Below, piece by piece: positions 48,185 through 57,889 of a stretch of DNA of 64,000 nucleotides. Source of the stretch: Burkholderia contaminans (GTDB lineage: Bacteria; Pseudomonadota; Gammaproteobacteria; Burkholderiales; Burkholderiaceae); contig NZ_CP090640.1 of the NCBI RefSeq assembly GCF_029633825.1, positions 1,054,001 through 1,118,000 of the forward strand. Direction: 5' to 3'. The notes beneath the pieces were generated by a model. The model saw only the letters and a list, made by a program, of their open reading frames with translations, did not search any database and had not been told where the DNA came from. The position numbers were made by a program, and so were the translations under genes. The stretch's first letter is position 1. The number at the start of each line of letters is the position of its first letter.

Positions 48185-48967
48185 TCAGCGCCAGCCGCCC
48201 AGCACGCGGCCCATCGCGTCGAGCCCCATGTCGAACAGGTGCGCCACGAACGGCACGAGGTTCGGGATCATCAGTTGCACGAGCAACAGCCCGACGAGCA
48301 TCGTCACCGGAAAGCCGACCTGGAACACGCCGATCTGCGGTGCCGCGCGATTCAGGATGCCGAGCGCGAGGTTTGCGATCAGCAGCGCCGCGACCACCGG
48401 CAGCGCGAGCAGCAGCCCCATCTCGAACACCGTCGTGCCGAACGATGCGAGCGTGCGCCAGCCGGGCGCGTGCAGCAGGTCGGCCGACACCGGCAGCGAC
48501 TGGAACGACGCGGCGAGCGCGGCGAACACCTGCAGGTGGCCGTCCACCGCGAGGAACGCGAGCATCGCGACCGCGTTCAGGAAGCGGCCCATCGCGGGCG
48601 TCGCGCCGCTCGTGTGCGGATCGAAGAAGGTGGCGAAGCCGAGCCCCATCGACAGCCCGATGAAGTCGCCGGCCGCCTCGACGGCCGCGAACACGATCTG
48701 CATCGTGAAGCCCATCGCGGCGCCGATCAGGAACTGCGTGACGAGGATCCAGATGCCCTGCGCGGAGAACACGGTGACGTCCGGCATCGCGCCGAGCGTC
48801 GGCGCCACGACCAGCGCCATGAACGCGGCGATGCCGATCTTCACGCGCACGGGCACCGACGCGTGGCCGACGACGGGCGCGGTCGCGACGAGCGCGAGCA
48901 TCCGCACGAACGGCCACAGGAACGCCGTGAGCCAGCCGTTGAGCTGCGCGTAGGTAACCGAGAACAT
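48185..48967 (-). CDS. fliR: Flagellar export-gate protein FliR
   Basis: A 260-residue membrane protein of the flagellar type III export gate, with FliP and FliQ. It starts at M-F-S-V-T near 48967, has six hydrophobic segments, and contains the family stretch M-G-L-G-F-A-T-F-F-D-P-H near the middle. It is the last gene of fliLMNOPQR. Confidence 0.95.
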   Translation of the reverse strand: MFSVTYAQLNGWLTAFLWPFVRMLALVATAPVVGHASVPVRVKIGIAAFMALVVAPTLGAMPDVTVFSAQGIWILVTQFLIGAAMGFTMQIVFAAVEAAGDFIGLSMGLGFATFFDPHTSGATPAMGRFLNAVAMLAFLAVDGHLQVFAALAASFQSLPVSADLLHAPGWRTLASFGTTVFEMGLLLALPVVAALLIANLALGILNRAAPQIGVFQVGFPVTMLVGLLLVQLMIPNLVPFVAHLFDMGLDAMGRVLGGWR

Positions 48968-48990
48968 CGCCGCCGGGTGGTGCGCGCGGC

Positions 48991-49263
48991 TCAGCCGACG
49001 CCGAGCGTCGCGACGTGCAGCAGCGTCTGCCGCAGGTAGTCGAGCATCGTCGTCATCATCCACGGGCCAGCGATCACGAGCGTCGCGGCGACCGCGAGCA
49101 GCTTCGGGATGAACGACAGCGTCGCCTCGTTGATCTGCGTCGCGGCCTGGAACAGGCTCACGACGAGGCCGACCGCGAGCGCGACCAGCAGCAGCGGGGC
49201 CGCGAGCAGCAGGCCGACCATCATCGCGTGGTGCGCGAGCGTCATGACTTGTTCGGGCGTCAT
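48991..49263 (-). CDS. fliQ: Flagellar export-gate protein FliQ
   Basis: A 90-residue protein with two hydrophobic helices and the family segment A-A-T-Q-I-N-E-A-T-L-S-F-I-P-K near residue 40. Part of the FliPQR export gate. The start ATG is at 49263. Confidence 0.96.
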   Translation of the reverse strand: MTPEQVMTLAHHAMMVGLLLAAPLLLVALAVGLVVSLFQAATQINEATLSFIPKLLAVAATLVIAGPWMMTTMLDYLRQTLLHVATLGVG

Positions 49264-49283
49264 CGTGCGTGTTCCTCCGCGGC

Positions 49284-50045
49284 TTACGTAAAGCTCTGCG
49301 CGAGCGAGCCGATCAGCAGCTGCCAGCCGTCGACCAGCACGAACAGCATCAGCTTGAACGGCAGCGATACGGTGGACGGCGACACCATCATCATCCCCAT
49401 CGACATCAGCACGCTCGCGACGACCATGTCGATGATCAGGAACGGGATGAACACCGTGAAGCCGATCTGGAAGCCGGTCTTCAGCTCGCTCGTGACGAAT
49501 GCCGGCACCAGCAGCGACAGCGGCACGTCCTCGGGCCCCTGCATCGGCGCGGCCTTCGAGATCTTCGCGAACAGCGCGAGATCGGTCTCGCGGGTCTGCT
49601 TCAGCATGAAGGTCTTGAACGGCGCGACGCCGCGCTGCACCGCCTGCTCCATCGGCATCGAGCCGTCGGAGAACGGCTTGTAGCCGTCGTTGTACGCACG
49701 GTCGAGCACCGGCGACATCACGAAGAAGGTGAGGAACATCGCGAGGCCGACGAGCACCTGGTTCGGCGGCGTCGTCGCGGTGCCGAGCGCCTGGCGCAGC
49801 AGCGACAGCACGATGATGATGCGCGTGAAGCTCGTCATCATCAGCAGCATCGCCGGCAGGAACGACAGCATCGTGAGCAGCAGCATCGTCTGCACGCTCA
49901 GCGAATACGTGGTGCCGCCGTGCGGGCCCGGACTTGTATTGAACGCGGGCAGGCCGTTCGCCTGCGCATACGCGAGCGCGGGGGCAAGGCAGAGGATCAG
50001 CACGGGCGCGAAGCGCGCCGCGCGATGCAGGAAAGCGTGTTTCAT
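49284..50045 (-). CDS. fliP: Flagellar export-gate protein FliP
   Basis: A 253-residue protein with an N-terminal signal sequence, then [18 protein letters not shown] and, farther on, [11 protein letters not shown], both diagnostic of FliP. Length and position are standard. It forms the core of the export gate. Confidence 0.97.
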   Translation of the reverse strand: MKHAFLHRAARFAPVLILCLAPALAYAQANGLPAFNTSPGPHGGTTYSLSVQTMLLLTMLSFLPAMLLMMTSFTRIIIVLSLLRQALGTATTPPNQVLVGLAMFLTFFVMSPVLDRAYNDGYKPFSDGSMPMEQAVQRGVAPFKTFMLKQTRETDLALFAKISKAAPMQGPEDVPLSLLVPAFVTSELKTGFQIGFTVFIPFLIIDMVVASVLMSMGMMMVSPSTVSLPFKLMLFVLVDGWQLLIGSLAQSFT

Positions 50046-50081
50046 CGGAATGCGGGGTCGGAAAGAGGGCGCGGCGCCATG

Positions 50082-50654
50082 TCAGCGGTCCTTGCCGCGA
50101 CCGAGGCGCTTCGCGGCTTCGCCCGCGAGCGCGTCGCGAAACCGCGAGCCGAACGTGCCGGGCAGGCCGCCGTCGGACGCGGTGGCGCCGGCGGGCGCGT
50201 CGGCGGAAGCCGTCGTTGCGGTAGCCGCCGCCGAACCGGCCGGCAGCGTGTGCAGCAATCGCACGTTGCCCGGCGCGACGCCGAGCACGAGCCAGGTGTC
50301 GCCGATCTCGACGATCGTCGCGCTTTCCTTCGCGCCGACCGCGACGCTCGACACGACCTTCAGCGGGCCGCCGCGGCGTGCATGCTGGAAGCCGAAGCGG
50401 CGCGCGAGCCACGCGCACGCGAATACGAGACCGATCACGACCGCGAGCCCGACCAGCGTCTGCAGCACCGCACCGAAGCCGAGCGACGGGGCGGCCGAAC
50501 CGACCATCACGCTCGAGGCAATCGCCCCGGCGTGGTTCACCGCGTTCATGTCGGCGGCGACGGCCGGCGCGCAGGCGAGCGACGCCGCAATGGCCGTGGC
50601 AGCCGCTGCCACGCTTGCGACGCGCACGCGACGGCCCGGCTTCACAACGTTCAT
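50082..50654 (-). CDS. fliO: Flagellar biosynthesis protein FliO
   Basis: A 190-residue protein with an Ala-rich N-terminal helix, a second helix near residues 65-90 and a small cytoplasmic domain (S-V-A-V-G-A-K-E-S, L-V-L-G-V-A-P-G-N-V). FliO helps assemble FliP. It overlaps fliN by 4 bp. Confidence 0.9.
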   Translation of the reverse strand: MNVVKPGRRVRVASVAAAATAIAASLACAPAVAADMNAVNHAGAIASSVMVGSAAPSLGFGAVLQTLVGLAVVIGLVFACAWLARRFGFQHARRGGPLKVVSSVAVGAKESATIVEIGDTWLVLGVAPGNVRLLHTLPAGSAAATATTASADAPAGATASDGGLPGTFGSRFRDALAGEAAKRLGRGKDR

Positions 50655-51148
50655 CGATTCAGCTTCCGGATGCGTTCGGCCGGCGTGATGATGTCGGTCA
50701 GGCGGATGCCGAACTTGTCGTTGACGACCACGACCTCGCCCTGCGCGATCAGGCAGCCGTTCACGAGCACGTCCATCGGCTCGCCGGCCATGCCGTCCAG
50801 CTCGACGACCGACCCCTGCGCGAGCTGCAGCAGGTTGCGGATCGCGATCTTCGTGCGGCCGAGCTCCACGGTCATCTTGACCGGGATGTCGAGGATCATC
50901 TCGATGTCGTTGTGCGTCGAGTTCGCCGCGGCCTTCGACAACGGCTGGAACACGCCGGCGCCGGTCGCACCGGCCTGCACCGGCTGCTCGTTCTGCTCGG
51001 CGAGCGCGGCCGCCCAGTCGTCCATGCCCGGATCCTCTTCCGCCGCGGCCGGTGCCGCCTGCGCGGCGGCGGCCGATGCCGCGAGGGCCGCGTCGGCCAT
51101 CGCTTGTGCGTCGTCCTCGGGCGTCTGGTTCAGCTCACTCATATCCAC
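50651..51148 (-). CDS. fliN: Flagellar C-ring protein FliN
   Basis: A 165-residue protein. The N-terminal 75 residues are Ala/Pro-rich linker; the C-terminal SpoA domain has I-L-D-I-P-V-K-M-T-V-E-L-G near residue 85 and V-V-V-N-D-K-F-G-I-R. It forms the lower C-ring with FliM. It overlaps fliM by 14 bp. Confidence 0.96.
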   Translation of the reverse strand: MDMSELNQTPEDDAQAMADAALAASAAAAQAAPAAAEEDPGMDDWAAALAEQNEQPVQAGATGAGVFQPLSKAAANSTHNDIEMILDIPVKMTVELGRTKIAIRNLLQLAQGSVVELDGMAGEPMDVLVNGCLIAQGEVVVVNDKFGIRLTDIITPAERIRKLNR

Positions 51149-52133
51149 CTTCCTTCATCGAATCGCCCGCGCCGATCATCTTCTGCACGCGCAACGCATA
51201 TTGACCATTGAAAATTCCGTAGCCGCATTCCATCACCGGCACGCCGTCGACCTTCGCGGTGATCGTGTCCTCGATTTCCAGCGGCAGCACGTCGCCCGCG
51301 CGCAGGTTCAGGATCTTCTCGAAGTTCGACGAGATCTCGGCCAGGTTCGCGGTGAGCTCGACCTCGGCGGCCTGCACCTGCTGCGACAGCACGCGCACCC
51401 AGCGGCGGTCGACTTCGAGCGCCTCGCCCTGGATCGGCGACGCGAGCACGTCGCGGATCGGCTCGACCATCGAGTACGGCATGCAGATGTGCAGCGTGCC
51501 GCCGGTCGGCCCGAATTCGATCGAGAACTGCGTGACGATGACGATCTCGTTCGGCGTCGCGACGTTCGCGAACTGCGTGTGCATTTCCGAGCGCACGAAC
51601 TCGAACTGCAGCGGCCGCACGCTCTTCCACGCGGTCGTGTAGTGCTCGAATACGAGGTTCAGCAGCTTGCCGATGATCCGCTGCTCGGTGGCCGTGAAGT
51701 CGCGGCCCTCGACGCGCGTGTGAAAGCGCCCGTCGCCGCCGAACAGGTTGTCGACGACGAAGAACACGAGGTTCGGGTCGAACACGAACAGCGACGTGCC
51801 GCGCAGCGGCTTCACGTGCACCAGGTTCAGGTTCGTCGGGATCGGCAGGTTGCGGGTGAACTCGCTGTACTTCTGCACCTTCACCTGGCTGACGGAGATT
51901 TCCGCCGTACGCCGCATGAAGTTGAAGATGCCGATCCGCAGCAGGCGCGCAAAGCGGTCGTTGATGATCTCGAGGCCGGGCATCCGGCCGCGGACGATCC
52001 GCTCCTGCGTCGCGATGTTGTAGGGGCGGACGCCCGATGTGTCGCGCTTTTCGTCGACTGAATCGGCTTCGCCCGTGACGCCCTTGAGGAGGGCATCGAC
52101 CTCCTCCTGGGACATGAACTCCTGGTGACCCAT
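51135..52133 (-). CDS. fliM: Flagellar motor switch protein FliM
   Basis: A 332-residue switch protein. The N terminus has the CheY-binding E-F-M-S-Q-E-E-V-D-A-L-L, the middle domain follows, and a C-terminal SpoA domain binds FliN. It controls rotation direction. Standard length. Confidence 0.97.
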   Translation of the reverse strand: MGHQEFMSQEEVDALLKGVTGEADSVDEKRDTSGVRPYNIATQERIVRGRMPGLEIINDRFARLLRIGIFNFMRRTAEISVSQVKVQKYSEFTRNLPIPTNLNLVHVKPLRGTSLFVFDPNLVFFVVDNLFGGDGRFHTRVEGRDFTATEQRIIGKLLNLVFEHYTTAWKSVRPLQFEFVRSEMHTQFANVATPNEIVIVTQFSIEFGPTGGTLHICMPYSMVEPIRDVLASPIQGEALEVDRRWVRVLSQQVQAAEVELTANLAEISSNFEKILNLRAGDVLPLEIEDTITAKVDGVPVMECGYGIFNGQYALRVQKMIGAGDSMKEGGYE

Positions 52134-52155
52134 ACGCGCTCCTTTCTCGGCCGCG

Positions 52156-52659
52156 TTACTGGACGACGAACTCGGTGAACAGCACGTCGTCGACCTTCGC
52201 GCGCTGGTTGCCCGGCTGCGTCGGCTGCTCGATCAGCTCCCGCAGTTCCTTCGCGAGCGAACGTTTGCCGTCCGGCGTCGCGAGATCCTCGGGATGCTTG
52301 TTCGACAGCGCGAGCAGGATCCGGCTGCGGATCTCAGGCATCCGCGCGGTCAGTTGCTCCTGCGCCTTCGGGTCGGTGAGCTTCAGCGACAGGCCGACGC
52401 GCAGGTAGTGCTGCGCGCCGTCGTCGGACTGCAGGTTCACGGTCAGCGCGTCGAGCGGGAAGAACACCGGCGCGGCCAGCGGCGCCGGCTCGGCGGGCTT
52501 GCTCGCATGGCCGACGCCTTCCTTGCTCAGGAACACGTACATGCCGCCGGCTGCGGCGGCCGCCGCGCCCAGCGCGATGACGGCGATGAGCGCGATGCGC
52601 TTGAACTTGCCGGAAGAAGCCGGCTTGTCGGCGGTCGGGTTTGCGGTCGTGGAGGCCAT
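52156..52659 (-). CDS. fliL: Flagellar basal-body protein FliL
   Basis: A 167-residue single-pass protein. From ATG 52659 it has a short polar lead, a hydrophobic helix near residues 20-42, a Pro-rich linker and a periplasmic FliL domain with T-V-N-L-Q-S and H-Y-L-R-V-G-L-S-L-K-L. It stabilises the stator. First gene of fliLMNOPQR in this window. Confidence 0.95.
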   Translation of the reverse strand: MASTTANPTADKPASSGKFKRIALIAVIALGAAAAAAGGMYVFLSKEGVGHASKPAEPAPLAAPVFFPLDALTVNLQSDDGAQHYLRVGLSLKLTDPKAQEQLTARMPEIRSRILLALSNKHPEDLATPDGKRSLAKELRELIEQPTQPGNQRAKVDDVLFTEFVVQ

Positions 52660-52945
52660 GTGAATGCGTGCGTGATGTCTCGTAGCATGCATTGTTCGGC
52701 ATCCGGGCCGAGGCCGATGGGCGGAAAAGAGGGGGGATTTGCGGCTATCTCAGCCGATTGTCGGCCGGGTGTCGGCCGGATGCAGGGTAAGTGGGGGCGG
52801 AAAGGGCCGCCGGGATGGCGGCCGAACCGGGCGTGGCCGGGCGTGGCCGGGCGTGGGCGTCGTTCCTGCCTCGCGGAGCCTGCCGCGCCGAGGGCGGCAG
52901 GAACGATCGCGCCGGGCCCGCGCCTGACGGGCGTGCGCCGCCCGG

Positions 52946-53668
52946 TCAGATCGGCAGCAGCGTCAGGAGCGGTGCGATCAGCACCATCGCGACGCCCGCG
53001 ATCATCATCGTCAGGCTCGACACGACGCCTTCCTCGCTGCCGATCTCACGCGCCTTCGCGGTGCCCACGCCGTGGGCGGCTGCGCCGAACAGCGCGCCGC
53101 GCGCGAGCCGCGTGCGCATCGGCACCAGCGCGAGCACCAGTTCGCCGAGCAGCATCCCGCAGATGCCGGTCGCGATCACGAACAGCGCGGTGAGATCCTT
53201 CGGCGCGTGGATCTTGTCCGACACGGCGAGCGCGAACGGCGTCGACACCGAGCGCGTCATCAGCGAGCGCTGCAGCTCGGGCGACAGGTGCAGCAGCTTC
53301 GCGAGCAGCAGCGACCCGCACACGCCCGCGCAGATCCCGACCGCGACGCCGACCGACAGCGACAGCCAGTGGCGGCGGATCAGGTCGCGATAGTCGTAGA
53401 TCGGCACCGCGAACGCGATCGTCGCCGGGCCGAGCAGCCACATCAGCCAGCGCGTGTCGTGAAAGTAGACCGAATACGGGATGCCGGTCAGCAGGACGAG
53501 CAGCACCAGCACGCCCGGCACGAACACGAGCGGCGAGAACAGCAGCGTCTTCTTGTACGCGTAGAGCCGCTTCGACGCGAAATACAGCACGACGGTCAGC
53601 ACGAAGCAGCCGAACGAGATCGCGGTGTTCGCCTGGTCGGCGGACAGGTTCGACAATGCGGCAAGCAT
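52946..53668 (-). CDS. LrgB/CidB family membrane protein
   Basis: A 240-residue protein with multiple helices and the LrgB signature S-V-S-T-P-F-A-L-A-V and the H-G-V-G-T-A-K-A motif near residue 205. LrgB/CidB proteins act with LrgA/CidA as holin-like proteins or metabolite exporters. It follows the LrgA-like gene by 13 bp on the same strand, so they form one operon. Confidence 0.93.
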   Translation of the reverse strand: MLAALSNLSADQANTAISFGCFVLTVVLYFASKRLYAYKKTLLFSPLVFVPGVLVLLVLLTGIPYSVYFHDTRWLMWLLGPATIAFAVPIYDYRDLIRRHWLSLSVGVAVGICAGVCGSLLLAKLLHLSPELQRSLMTRSVSTPFALAVSDKIHAPKDLTALFVIATGICGMLLGELVLALVPMRTRLARGALFGAAAHGVGTAKAREIGSEEGVVSSLTMMIAGVAMVLIAPLLTLLPI

Positions 53669-53681
53669 GGCAGGCTCCGGC

Positions 53682-54158
53682 TCAGTGGGCGGACGCGGCG
53701 GTGAGGCGCGTGCGGCGGCGTTCGGCGAACACGCGCTGCGCGGCGAGCCGGCGCTCGAGCTTCGCGGCGAGGTCGACCGCGACGGCCACCGCAACCATCA
53801 CGAACGCGGTGCCGGCGAGCATGACCAGCGCGATGCGCCAGCCGTCCTCGCGGAACAGCCCGCCGTACTGCACGGCCGCGACGGCGGCCGGCACGAAGAA
53901 CAGCAGCATGTCGGACAGCAGCCAGTTCGCACCGTCCTTCACCCATGCGGGCGCGACGCGGCCCGAGAACAGCAGCACGAGGAGCACCGCGAGGCCGATC
54001 ACGCCGGACGGAATCGGCAGCCCGATCTTGCGCACGGCCCAGTCGACCGCCATCCACAGCGCGCCGAGCGCGGCGGCCTGCAGCGCGATGCGGCCCGTGT
54101 GCGCCAGGCTGGGCGAAGCAGCGGGGCGGGCGGCGGGTGCGGCGGTCGGCTTGGTCAT
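53682..54158 (-). CDS. CidA/LrgA family holin-like protein
   Basis: A 158-residue protein with four hydrophobic segments and the family stretch I-G-L-P-I-P-S-G-V-I-G-L near residue 50. It is first in the cidAB/lrgAB-type operon and diverges from a LysR regulator gene that probably controls it. Confidence 0.9.
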   Translation of the reverse strand: MTKPTAAPAARPAASPSLAHTGRIALQAAALGALWMAVDWAVRKIGLPIPSGVIGLAVLLVLLFSGRVAPAWVKDGANWLLSDMLLFFVPAAVAAVQYGGLFREDGWRIALVMLAGTAFVMVAVAVAVDLAAKLERRLAAQRVFAERRRTRLTAASAH

Positions 54159-54197
54159 GGCGGGCTCCCTACAGATATTCCGTTGATGGTGGGAGTA

Positions 54198-54211
54198 TAG
54201 GGTTTCCCCTA
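54198..54211. promoter_or_regulatory. Candidate LysR operator between lrgA-like gene and LysR gene
   Basis: TAGGG-N4-CCCTA inverted repeat in the 140-bp divergent gap. It resembles a LysR-type site, but its length departs from T-N11-A by one base. Confidence 0.45.
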
Positions 54212-54298
54212 ACCATAAATAAAATGACTTGTCTCTATCCTTGTCATTCCAATCCGGAATTCATATTGGGATCGCCGCACCATTTTGGGGAGACATCG

Positions 54299-55225
54299 AT
54301 GGAATTGCGCGCGTTGCGGTACTTCGTCGAGGTGGTTCGCCAGCAGAGTTTCACGGCGGCCGCCGACAAGCTGTTCGTGACCCAGCCGACCATCAGCAAG
54401 ATGGTGAAGGCGCTCGAGGACGAAATCGGATCGCCGCTGCTGCTGCGCGACGGCCGGCAGATGGTGCTGACCGACGCGGGGCGGATCGTGTTCCAGCGCG
54501 GCCAGGACGTGCTCGCCGCGCAGGCGCAGCTGCAGTCGGAGCTGAACGATCTCGGCACGCTCGGGCGCGGCGAGCTGACGATCGGGATCCCGCCGCTCGG
54601 CGGCTCGCTGTTCACGCCGATCATCGCCGCGTACAAGCAGCGCTACCCGAACATCGAGCTGAAGCTGTTCGAGCAGGGCGCGCGGATGATCGAGGCCGCG
54701 CTGATGTCGGGTGAGCTGGAGCTGGGCGGGCTGCTGGAGCCGGTCGATCCCGGCACCTTCGAGCGGCTGCCGATGGTGCGCGCGCCGCTGTGGCTCGTCG
54801 CGCCGCGCGAGTCGCGCTGGGAGGATCACGCGACCGTGCCGCTCGCGGATCTCGCGCGCGAGTCGTTCGTGTTCTACGCGGAAAGCCTCGCGCTGCACGA
54901 TGCGGTGCTCGACGCGTGCCGGCAGGCCGGCTTCACGCCGTCGATCGTGAGCCGCAGCGGCCATTGGGATTTCATGGCCGCGCTCGTGCATGCGGGGGTC
55001 GGCATCGCGCTGCTGCCCGAGCCGTATTGCAGGCGGCTCGACGCGGGCCAGTTCACGTGCCGGCCGATCGTCGAGCCCGAGATCACGTGGGCGATCGCGC
55101 TCGGCTGGCTGAAGAAGGGGTATCTGTCGCACGCGGCGCGCGCGTGGCTCGACGTGGCGCGGGCGACGCTGCCGATCGCGCCGGGTGACGATCTGGCGTT
55201 CGGCGGGTTGCGGGCGAGGGAGTGA
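54299..55225 (+). CDS. LysR-family transcriptional regulator (CidR-like)
   Basis: A 308-residue regulator. N-terminal winged helix: L-R-A-L-R-Y-F-V-E-V ... S-F-T-A-A-A-D-K-L-F-V-T-Q-P-T-I-S-K. The periplasmic-binding-like effector domain fills the rest. The start ATG 54299 is typical of LysR proteins (M-E-L-R). It diverges from lrgAB/cidAB-like genes, the known context of CidR, which it probably activates. Confidence 0.92.
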   Translation: MELRALRYFVEVVRQQSFTAAADKLFVTQPTISKMVKALEDEIGSPLLLRDGRQMVLTDAGRIVFQRGQDVLAAQAQLQSELNDLGTLGRGELTIGIPPLGGSLFTPIIAAYKQRYPNIELKLFEQGARMIEAALMSGELELGGLLEPVDPGTFERLPMVRAPLWLVAPRESRWEDHATVPLADLARESFVFYAESLALHDAVLDACRQAGFTPSIVSRSGHWDFMAALVHAGVGIALLPEPYCRRLDAGQFTCRPIVEPEITWAIALGWLKKGYLSHAARAWLDVARATLPIAPGDDLAFGGLRARE

Positions 55226-55244
55226 CGTCCGGCGGGCCCGGCGA

Positions 55245-55388
55245 TCAGCGGTTGCCCTCGAACAGCGTCCAAATGACATCGCGTCCCATCGAATCGAAGT
55301 CGGCCGGGACGTGGATTTGGCCTTTCATGAAGCCGATCCGACTCCGAGGAGCAGGCTCCGGCATGTCGATCGGTACGTGGATTCGCAT
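55245..55388 (-). CDS. Orphan short antitoxin-like protein
   Basis: A 47-residue frame behind GGGGAGG. Its second half, G-F-M-K-G-Q-I-H-V-P-A-D-F-D-S-M-G-R-D, resembles the C-terminal toxin-binding part of Phd/YefM-type antitoxins (G-x-x-K-G-x-I-x-V-P-x-D-F-D). It lacks the usual N-terminal DNA-binding domain. No toxin gene is beside it, so it is either a remnant or a short neutraliser. Confidence 0.55.
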   Translation of the reverse strand: MRIHVPIDMPEPAPRSRIGFMKGQIHVPADFDSMGRDVIWTLFEGNR

Positions 55389-55486
55389 TGCGCCTCCCCG
55401 ATCAACCGAACTCAAACATCCAGCCGGCCCAGTTTGATCGGAAGAGGCGCGCCAACGCGCCGACCTTTCATCCCGCCACACCTGCT

Positions 55487-57046
55487 TCAATGCCCCATCG
55501 CCGGCCCCGCACCCTTCCTCGGCTTGGTGACCCACACGAGCGCCGCGAGCGCGCCGAACATGAATGCCGACAGCAGGAAGAAGTCGTTGGTCGCCATCAT
55601 GAAGCCCTGCTGCGTGACGAGCTGGTTGAGCTGCGCATTGGCCGTCTGGCCGACGATCCCGAGCTGCGACAGCGCGCCCTGGTAGTCGGTCGTGCCCTGC
55701 GCATACACGCTCACCGATTCCGACAGTCGCGCGTGATGGTAGATCGCGTCGTTCTCCCAGAACGTCGAGCTCGCCGCGGTGCCGATCGCGCCGGACAGCG
55801 TGCGCAGGAAGTTCGACAGCCCCGACGCGCTCGCAAGCCGGTCGTCGGAGATGCTCGACAGCGTGATCGTCGTCATCGGCACGAAGAAGCACGCGACGCC
55901 GATCCCCTGCACGAGCCGCGGCAGGATCACGTGGTTGAACGGCACGTCGAGCGTAAACGTCGAGTTCCAGATCGACACGCCGGCAAACACGATGAACGCG
56001 AAGCTCGCGACCATCCGCAGGTCGAGCCGGTGCATGTTGCGGCCGATCAGCGGCGACAGCACGAGCGCGAGCAGCCCGACCGGCGCGGTCGCGAGGCCGG
56101 CCTTGCCCGCCGTGTAGCCCATCACCGTCTGCAGCCACAGCGGGAAGATCACGACCGAGCCGAAGAACGCCATGAAGCCGAACGAGATGATCATCGCGCC
56201 GAGCGCGAAATTGCGGTCCTTGAACAGCGACAGGTCGACCACCGGCTCCTTCTCGGTCGCCTCCCACACGAGCATGAACGCGAGCGACACGACCGCGATC
56301 AGCGCGAGCGCGACGATGAACGTCGAGTTGAACCAGTCGCGGTCCTTGCCGAGGTCAAGCATCATCTGCAGGCATGACACGCCGATCACGAGCAGCGCCA
56401 GGCCGATCGCGTCGATCCGCTGCTTCGACGTCTTCGTCTCGCGGCCGCGCAGCAGGAAGTACGCGCAGGTCGCCGAGAAGATGCCGATCGGCAGGTTGAT
56501 GTAGAAGATCCACGGCCACGTGTAGTTGTCGCTGATCCAGCCGCCCAGCAACGGGCCGAAGATCGGTGCGACGATCACCGTCATCGCCCATAGCCCGAGC
56601 GCGAGCCCGCGCTTCGCGGGCGGGTAGCTGCGCATCAGGATCGTCTGCGACAGCGGCACCATCGGCCCCGACACGAGGCCCTGCAGCAGCCGGAACGCGA
56701 TCAGCGTCTCGAAGTTGGTCGCGAGGCCGCACAGCGCCGATGCGATCGTAAACGCGAGCACCGACAACGTGAACAGCCGCACCTCGCCGACCCGCCGCGC
56801 GAGCCAGCCGGTGAGCGGCACCGCGATCGCGGACGCCACCGAGTACGACGAGATCACCCAGGTGCCTTCGCTCGTCGCGACACCGAGGCTGCCGGAAATG
56901 GTCGGCACCGCGACGTTCGCGATCGACGTGTCGAGCACTTCCATGAAGGTGCCGAGCGCGAGCCCGACGGTGAGCAGCGCGAGCGCACCGCCGGACAGCG
57001 GCGCGGGTTCGGCGACGGGGGCGGCGGATGCCGTGGTGGCGGACAT
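55487..57046 (-). CDS. MFS drug efflux transporter, EmrB/QacA (DHA2) family
   Basis: A 519-residue proton-driven exporter with 14 predicted helices. Motifs of DHA2 transporters: L-D-T-S-I-A-N-V-A-V-P in helix 1 and the second-loop motif G-W-L-A-R-R-V-G. It follows the MarR gene and is probably repressed by it. An outer-membrane factor is encoded nearby in the opposite direction, but no HlyD-type adaptor gene is present. Confidence 0.93.
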   Translation of the reverse strand: MSATTASAAPVAEPAPLSGGALALLTVGLALGTFMEVLDTSIANVAVPTISGSLGVATSEGTWVISSYSVASAIAVPLTGWLARRVGEVRLFTLSVLAFTIASALCGLATNFETLIAFRLLQGLVSGPMVPLSQTILMRSYPPAKRGLALGLWAMTVIVAPIFGPLLGGWISDNYTWPWIFYINLPIGIFSATCAYFLLRGRETKTSKQRIDAIGLALLVIGVSCLQMMLDLGKDRDWFNSTFIVALALIAVVSLAFMLVWEATEKEPVVDLSLFKDRNFALGAMIISFGFMAFFGSVVIFPLWLQTVMGYTAGKAGLATAPVGLLALVLSPLIGRNMHRLDLRMVASFAFIVFAGVSIWNSTFTLDVPFNHVILPRLVQGIGVACFFVPMTTITLSSISDDRLASASGLSNFLRTLSGAIGTAASSTFWENDAIYHHARLSESVSVYAQGTTDYQGALSQLGIVGQTANAQLNQLVTQQGFMMATNDFFLLSAFMFGALAALVWVTKPRKGAGPAMGH

Positions 57047-57223
57047 CGGAATCTCCTAGACGCGGCGCGCGCGACGCGCCGGCACAACGCACGGGTGTGC
57101 GCCGCAGCGCCGCCCGGCCGGGTGGAACGGATAAAGGGAAAAGGGGAGCGCGTGCCCTGTCATCTTCTGCCCAGACAGATAAATAAACGAGTGCTTAACC
57201 TAGACATGGGGCCTCCGCGCACA

Positions 57224-57715
57224 TCAGCTGTCCGCTTCTTCGTCGGGTTTCGGGCAACCGGTCGCACCGGGGCCGTTGGCGATGAAGCGCTGCAGCAGGC
57301 CGGTGAGCGTCACGAGCTCGTCGGCCGAGAAACCCTCGAGCTGCGCGTTGAGCGCGTTCGCGATCAGCGACGGCAGCGCCCGGGCGGCTTCGGCGCCGCG
57401 TTCGGTCAGCGTCAGCTCGATCATCCGGCGGTCCTGCTCGCTGCGCGAGCGGGCGACCAGCCCCTTGCGTTCGAGCCGGTCGAGCATCCGCGTCATCGAC
57501 CCGCTGTCGTACGACATCTTGCGGGACAGCTCGAACGGCGTGCGCGCATAGCCGCGCGACAGCAGCAGGATCACGCCGATCTGCTGCGCGGTGAGGTCGT
57601 GCGGCTCGAGTGCACGGTCCATCCGCTCGACGAGCGCCTGCTTCGCCTTCGACAGGTAATAGCCGAGGCTCGTTTCCAGCGCGATGTTCTCGGGATCGTA
57701 GAGGCCGCCGGTCAT
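57224..57715 (-). CDS. MarR-family transcriptional regulator
   Basis: A 163-residue winged-helix repressor from ATG 57715 (57784 would add 23 residues). L-T-A-Q-Q-I-G-V-I-L-L-L, then S-Y-D-S-G-S-M-T-R-M-L-D-R-L-E-R-K-G-L-V, the recognition-helix segment, and wing R-S-E-Q-D-R-R. It precedes the MFS pump gene and has a palindromic site in front. Confidence 0.93.
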   Translation of the reverse strand: MTGGLYDPENIALETSLGYYLSKAKQALVERMDRALEPHDLTAQQIGVILLLSRGYARTPFELSRKMSYDSGSMTRMLDRLERKGLVARSRSEQDRRMIELTLTERGAEAARALPSLIANALNAQLEGFSADELVTLTGLLQRFIANGPGATGCPKPDEEADS

Positions 57716-57773
57716 GCGATTGCGCGCGCAGCAATAGTGCGTTTCGGATTTGGACGCGCCCAGTATCTTGAAA

Positions 57774-57791
57774 ATTGATTGCATAGTCAAT
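57774..57791. promoter_or_regulatory. Candidate MarR operator
   Basis: ATTGATTGCATAGTCAAT: arms ATTGA/TCAAT with an 8-bp centre, about 60 bp before the MarR start. Typical of MarR sites in size and position. Confidence 0.6.
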
Positions 57792-57889
57792 ATTATTTGA
57801 GGCAACCAGTTACGACGTGCATGTTGCACTGCCGGAGACTATGTTCTGACCGATGCGCCCGCGCTGCGGGCACCCCGAGGATGTTCGCG

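Noticed and set aside
49269..52061. 930-codon plus-strand open frame
   Set aside because: Antisense to fliM-fliP, which are unambiguous.
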